Position numbers and translations under genes: made by a program. DNA of 6,738 nt from an uncultured Ktedonobacteraceae bacterium (lineage in GTDB: Bacteria > Chloroflexota > Ktedonobacteria > Ktedonobacterales > Ktedonobacteraceae): assembly GCA_955652655.1 (NCBI GenBank), contig CATPCK010000894.1, forward strand, positions 1 through 6,738, read 5' to 3'. The notes under the pieces are model-generated. The model ran no database searches and was not told the DNA's origin. It was given only the letters and a program-made list of their open reading frames with translations. Each line of letters opens with the position of its first letter. The first letter of the stretch is position 1. This document shows, in pieces, positions 5,512 to 6,738 of this stretch.

Positions 5512-6271
5512 GCAATGCCTCCTCCACAAAAATATGCGAAGCTGCTAAGCGGTCCAACAGGTAGGAGATATAGGCTGCGCGATGGGCCTCAGGGTCAACA
5601 AACAGCAGGTCGTCGTCGAGCCAGCTATCGGGAATCATGCTGATGATATCCTCTATCACTGCTGGCGTTAAACGTGCTTTAAGCAATGTGTCAGCCTCAG
5701 CAAGCTCGCTGGCAACTGCTAGTAGCACATGCTGCTTAATGGGCGCAAAGGGTGTTCTGCTACGTTCCATGTAGTCTGTTGCCATGTGATGGAAGTAGAG
5801 CGAGGCGCCATGATCGATGAGCATGAGGCGCTTGTGCCAGAATAGCATATTGGTATTGCGCGGCGTGCGGTCGACATTGGTAACATATGCATCAAACCAG
5901 ACAATCAATGAGGCAAGTAGTGGGTCGAGGGTGCGCGCGTCAAGCGCATCGAAAGCAAGCGCACCAGGAAGATAGTCAAGGGCCAGGTTAAGGCCTGTGC
6001 TGGCCTTAATCAGCGCCTGGATTTCAAAATCAGGCTCGGAGCGACCAAGCATGGAGTCCAGTTCGGCAAAGACGATTTCGGGTACGGGCAATCCCAGGGC
6101 GCGAGCAATTTCTCCCGCGACCAGTTCGGCAATCAGTGCCTTTGGTCCCTGACCCGCGCCACGAAATTTCAACACGTAGAGACCATCGTCATCTGCTTCG
6201 ACAATGGCCGGCAGTGAGCCGCCCTCTCTCAGCGGTGTCACATAACGAGTGGCAGTAAGCGTTCTTAGCAT
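5489..6271 (-). CDS. HipA-like kinase domain protein (orphan, without HipB)
   Basis: A 260-residue protein with a HipA/PI3-4-kinase-like fold pattern, much shorter than the ~440-residue HipA toxin. Visible residues are a probable ATP-binding lysine K35 in LYVLKF, E49 in the following helix (ALIAELVAGE), the catalytic-loop pattern NVDRTPRNTN (D134, N139) and metal-binding D153 in LIDHG. It lacks the N-terminal HipA subdomain. No HipB-like helix-turn-helix antitoxin gene is next to it; instead the DUF3037 gene overlaps its 3' end. Family knowledge: this kinase/DUF3037 pair is found in many bacteria and is of unknown function, so toxin activity or phosphorylation of a tRNA synthetase should not be assumed. 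The start ATG 6271-6269 gives the typical family N-terminus (MLRTLTATRYVTPLREGG); no Shine-Dalgarno site is visible before it, unlike every other gene start here. Substrate unknown. Confidence 0.9.
   Translation of the reverse strand: MLRTLTATRYVTPLREGGSLPAIVEADDDGLYVLKFRGAGQGPKALIAELVAGEIARALGLPVPEIVFAELDSMLGRSEPDFEIQALIKASTGLNLALDYLPGALAFDALDARTLDPLLASLIVWFDAYVTNVDRTPRNTNMLFWHKRLMLIDHGASLYFHHMATDYMERSRTPFAPIKQHVLLAVASELAEADTLLKARLTPAVIEDIISMIPDSWLDDDLLFVDPEAHRAAYISYLLDRLAASHIFVEEALHARAELL
5518..5525 (-). promoter_or_regulatory. Shine-Dalgarno site deciding the DUF3037 start
   Basis: GGAGGAGG on the minus strand, 6 nt before ATG 5511-5509 and within the last codons of the hipA-like gene. 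It favours the shorter DUF3037 protein over the start at 5529. Confidence 0.8.
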
Positions 6272-6300
6272 GCCGCTATTCTAGCATAAACCACGGACAG

Positions 6301-6306
6301 ATTATA
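6301..6306 (-). promoter_or_regulatory. Candidate -10 box for the hipA-like/DUF3037 pair
   Basis: A perfect TATAAT on the minus strand, about 30 nt before the ATG at 6271, which would give a 5' leader of roughly 20-25 nt. No good -35 box is present 16-18 nt upstream. A second candidate, TAGAAT preceded by TG (6283-6278), would yield a nearly leaderless mRNA, which would fit the lack of a Shine-Dalgarno site. Confidence 0.35.
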
Positions 6307-6342
6307 GGCTATTATGCTTCTTACCTTTTTCATCTGGCTACC

Positions 6343-6446
6343 GGACCATCTCCCGGGCCGATCACGCAGATTGACACATGAATCCAAACCGTAGGTGCCG
6401 ATTGATCGTGCACATAGCCGATTGATCGGCCCTCAGGGGATGGTCC
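6343..6446. repeat. Imperfect inverted repeat, about 22-24 bp arms
   Basis: The left arm 6343-6364 (ggaccatctcccgggccgat, then ca) matches the reverse complement of 6423-6446 with one substitution-like change and a short gap around the central C-rich part; the outer 8 bases and inner 10 bases agree exactly. The ~58-nt middle holds a tandem 12-bp repeat. It may be a short dispersed repeat or a strong hairpin; whether other copies exist cannot be seen from this window. Confidence 0.65.
6397..6428. repeat. Two direct copies of gccgattgatcg
   Basis: Exact 12-bp copies at 6397-6408 and 6417-6428, 20 nt apart start to start (about two helical turns). The second copy extends into a near-perfect palindrome, gccgat-tg-atcggc (6417-6430). 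Spacing by two turns would suit two protein dimers on one face of DNA, but the pair also lies within a larger inverted repeat and could simply be part of it. Confidence 0.6.
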
Positions 6447-6520
6447 AGTATCCGGAGTATTTTGTGAAAACTCATAACCGGCGGTAATAGGCATCAACCT
6501 CACGAAATGGAGTCGGTTAC

Positions 6521-6736
6521 TCCGTAGGGGCGAGGGTGGATGAAGGGTGGTGGGGTGGCCTTTATGGTCGCCCGCGTCCTGTTCCACTGGCTCACATCTC
6601 TTCTGAAGACGGTTATTTTCATGCTGGGTGGTGTATCCGCGACATGAGTGTCTTGGAGGAAGACGATCCCATCCCCACCGACGGGCGACCATAAAGGCCC
6701 ACCCAACCCCTCATCCACCACCCTCGCCCCTACGGA
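6521..6736. repeat. 216-bp element with ~54-bp terminal inverted repeats (MITE-like)
   Basis: Left arm 6521-6574 and right arm 6682-6736 are inverted copies. The outer 19 bases (6521-6539 and 6718-6736, starting tccgtaggggcgagggtgg) and the inner 18 bases (6557-6574 and 6682-6699, ggcctttatggtcgcccg) match perfectly; the G-rich middle differs by a few changes and a 1-nt net length difference. The 107-nt core encodes nothing recognisable. The pattern fits a non-autonomous miniature inverted-repeat element or another dispersed repeat. A target-site duplication cannot be judged because only 2 nt follow the right arm. On RNA it would form a long, G/C-rich stem. Confidence 0.7.
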
Positions 6737-6738
6737 TC

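Larger units (their letters stand above)
6272..6738. other. Gene-free right edge with nested inverted repeats
   Basis: 467 nt without a credible gene. Open frames here run through the repeat arms and encode low-complexity Pro/Thr/Arg-rich peptides with no recognisable family. The stretch holds the hipA-like promoter region, a ~104-bp imperfect inverted repeat and a 216-bp element with long terminal inverted repeats reaching almost to the window end. Confidence 0.7.

Noticed and set aside
5122..6271. Classical HipBA toxin-antitoxin operon
   Set aside because: There is no HipB-like helix-turn-helix gene, and the kinase is far shorter than HipA and paired with DUF3037 instead.
6330..6721. Two minus-strand open frames (120 and 73 residues) at the right edge
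   Set aside because: They run through the inverted-repeat arms, the peptides are Pro/Thr/Arg-rich without family resemblance, and they overlap each other in different frames.

Overview
The window carries two minus-strand gene clusters, one truncated minus-strand gene at the left edge, and a gene-free right edge rich in inverted repeats. I see no convincing plus-strand gene, no rRNA, tRNA or CRISPR array, and no recognisable transposase. The mix of genes (a KaiC-like ATPase next to soluble hybrid kinases, a HipA-like kinase paired with a DUF3037 protein, and G-rich inverted repeats between genes) suggests a large-genome environmental bacterium. Chloroflexota of the Ktedonobacteria type is my best guess, but this rests on general familiarity and not on a marker gene.

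Right to left, in the direction of transcription. 6272-6738 has no gene; it holds a 216-bp element with ~54-bp imperfect terminal inverted repeats (6521-6736), a second imperfect inverted repeat (6343-6446), and a -10-like TATAAT upstream of the first gene. 5489-6271 encodes a HipA-like kinase and 5122-5511 a DUF3037 protein; the two reading frames overlap by 23 nt and form a pair. 4775-5121 is a non-coding spacer holding a good sigma70-type promoter (4907-4935) and a ~125-nt leader.

The second cluster follows: a double-domain KaiC-like ATPase (3233-4774), a small receiver-only protein with a degenerate acidic pocket (2857-3228), a histidine kinase with a degenerate N-terminal receiver (1780-2856) and a complete receiver-kinase-receiver hybrid (273-1799). 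Intergenic distances are +4, 0 and -20 nt, so these four are almost certainly one transcript with coupled translation. After 74 nt the 5' end of a conserved hypothetical gene (1-198) runs off the left edge; it has its own strong ribosome binding site and may be in the same transcript.

The four-gene module is the most interesting part. A KaiC-family ATPase is joined to two soluble kinases that have receivers where a sensor domain would normally be, and none of the four proteins has a DNA-binding or other classical output domain. The KaiC homologue keeps the serine equivalent to S431 of cyanobacterial KaiC, has Tyr instead of T432, and lacks most of the C-terminal tail that binds KaiA. It is therefore best read as a KaiC-type signalling ATPase feeding, or fed by, a phosphorelay, and not as a copy of the KaiABC clock. 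That wiring is inferred from gene order and motifs only.
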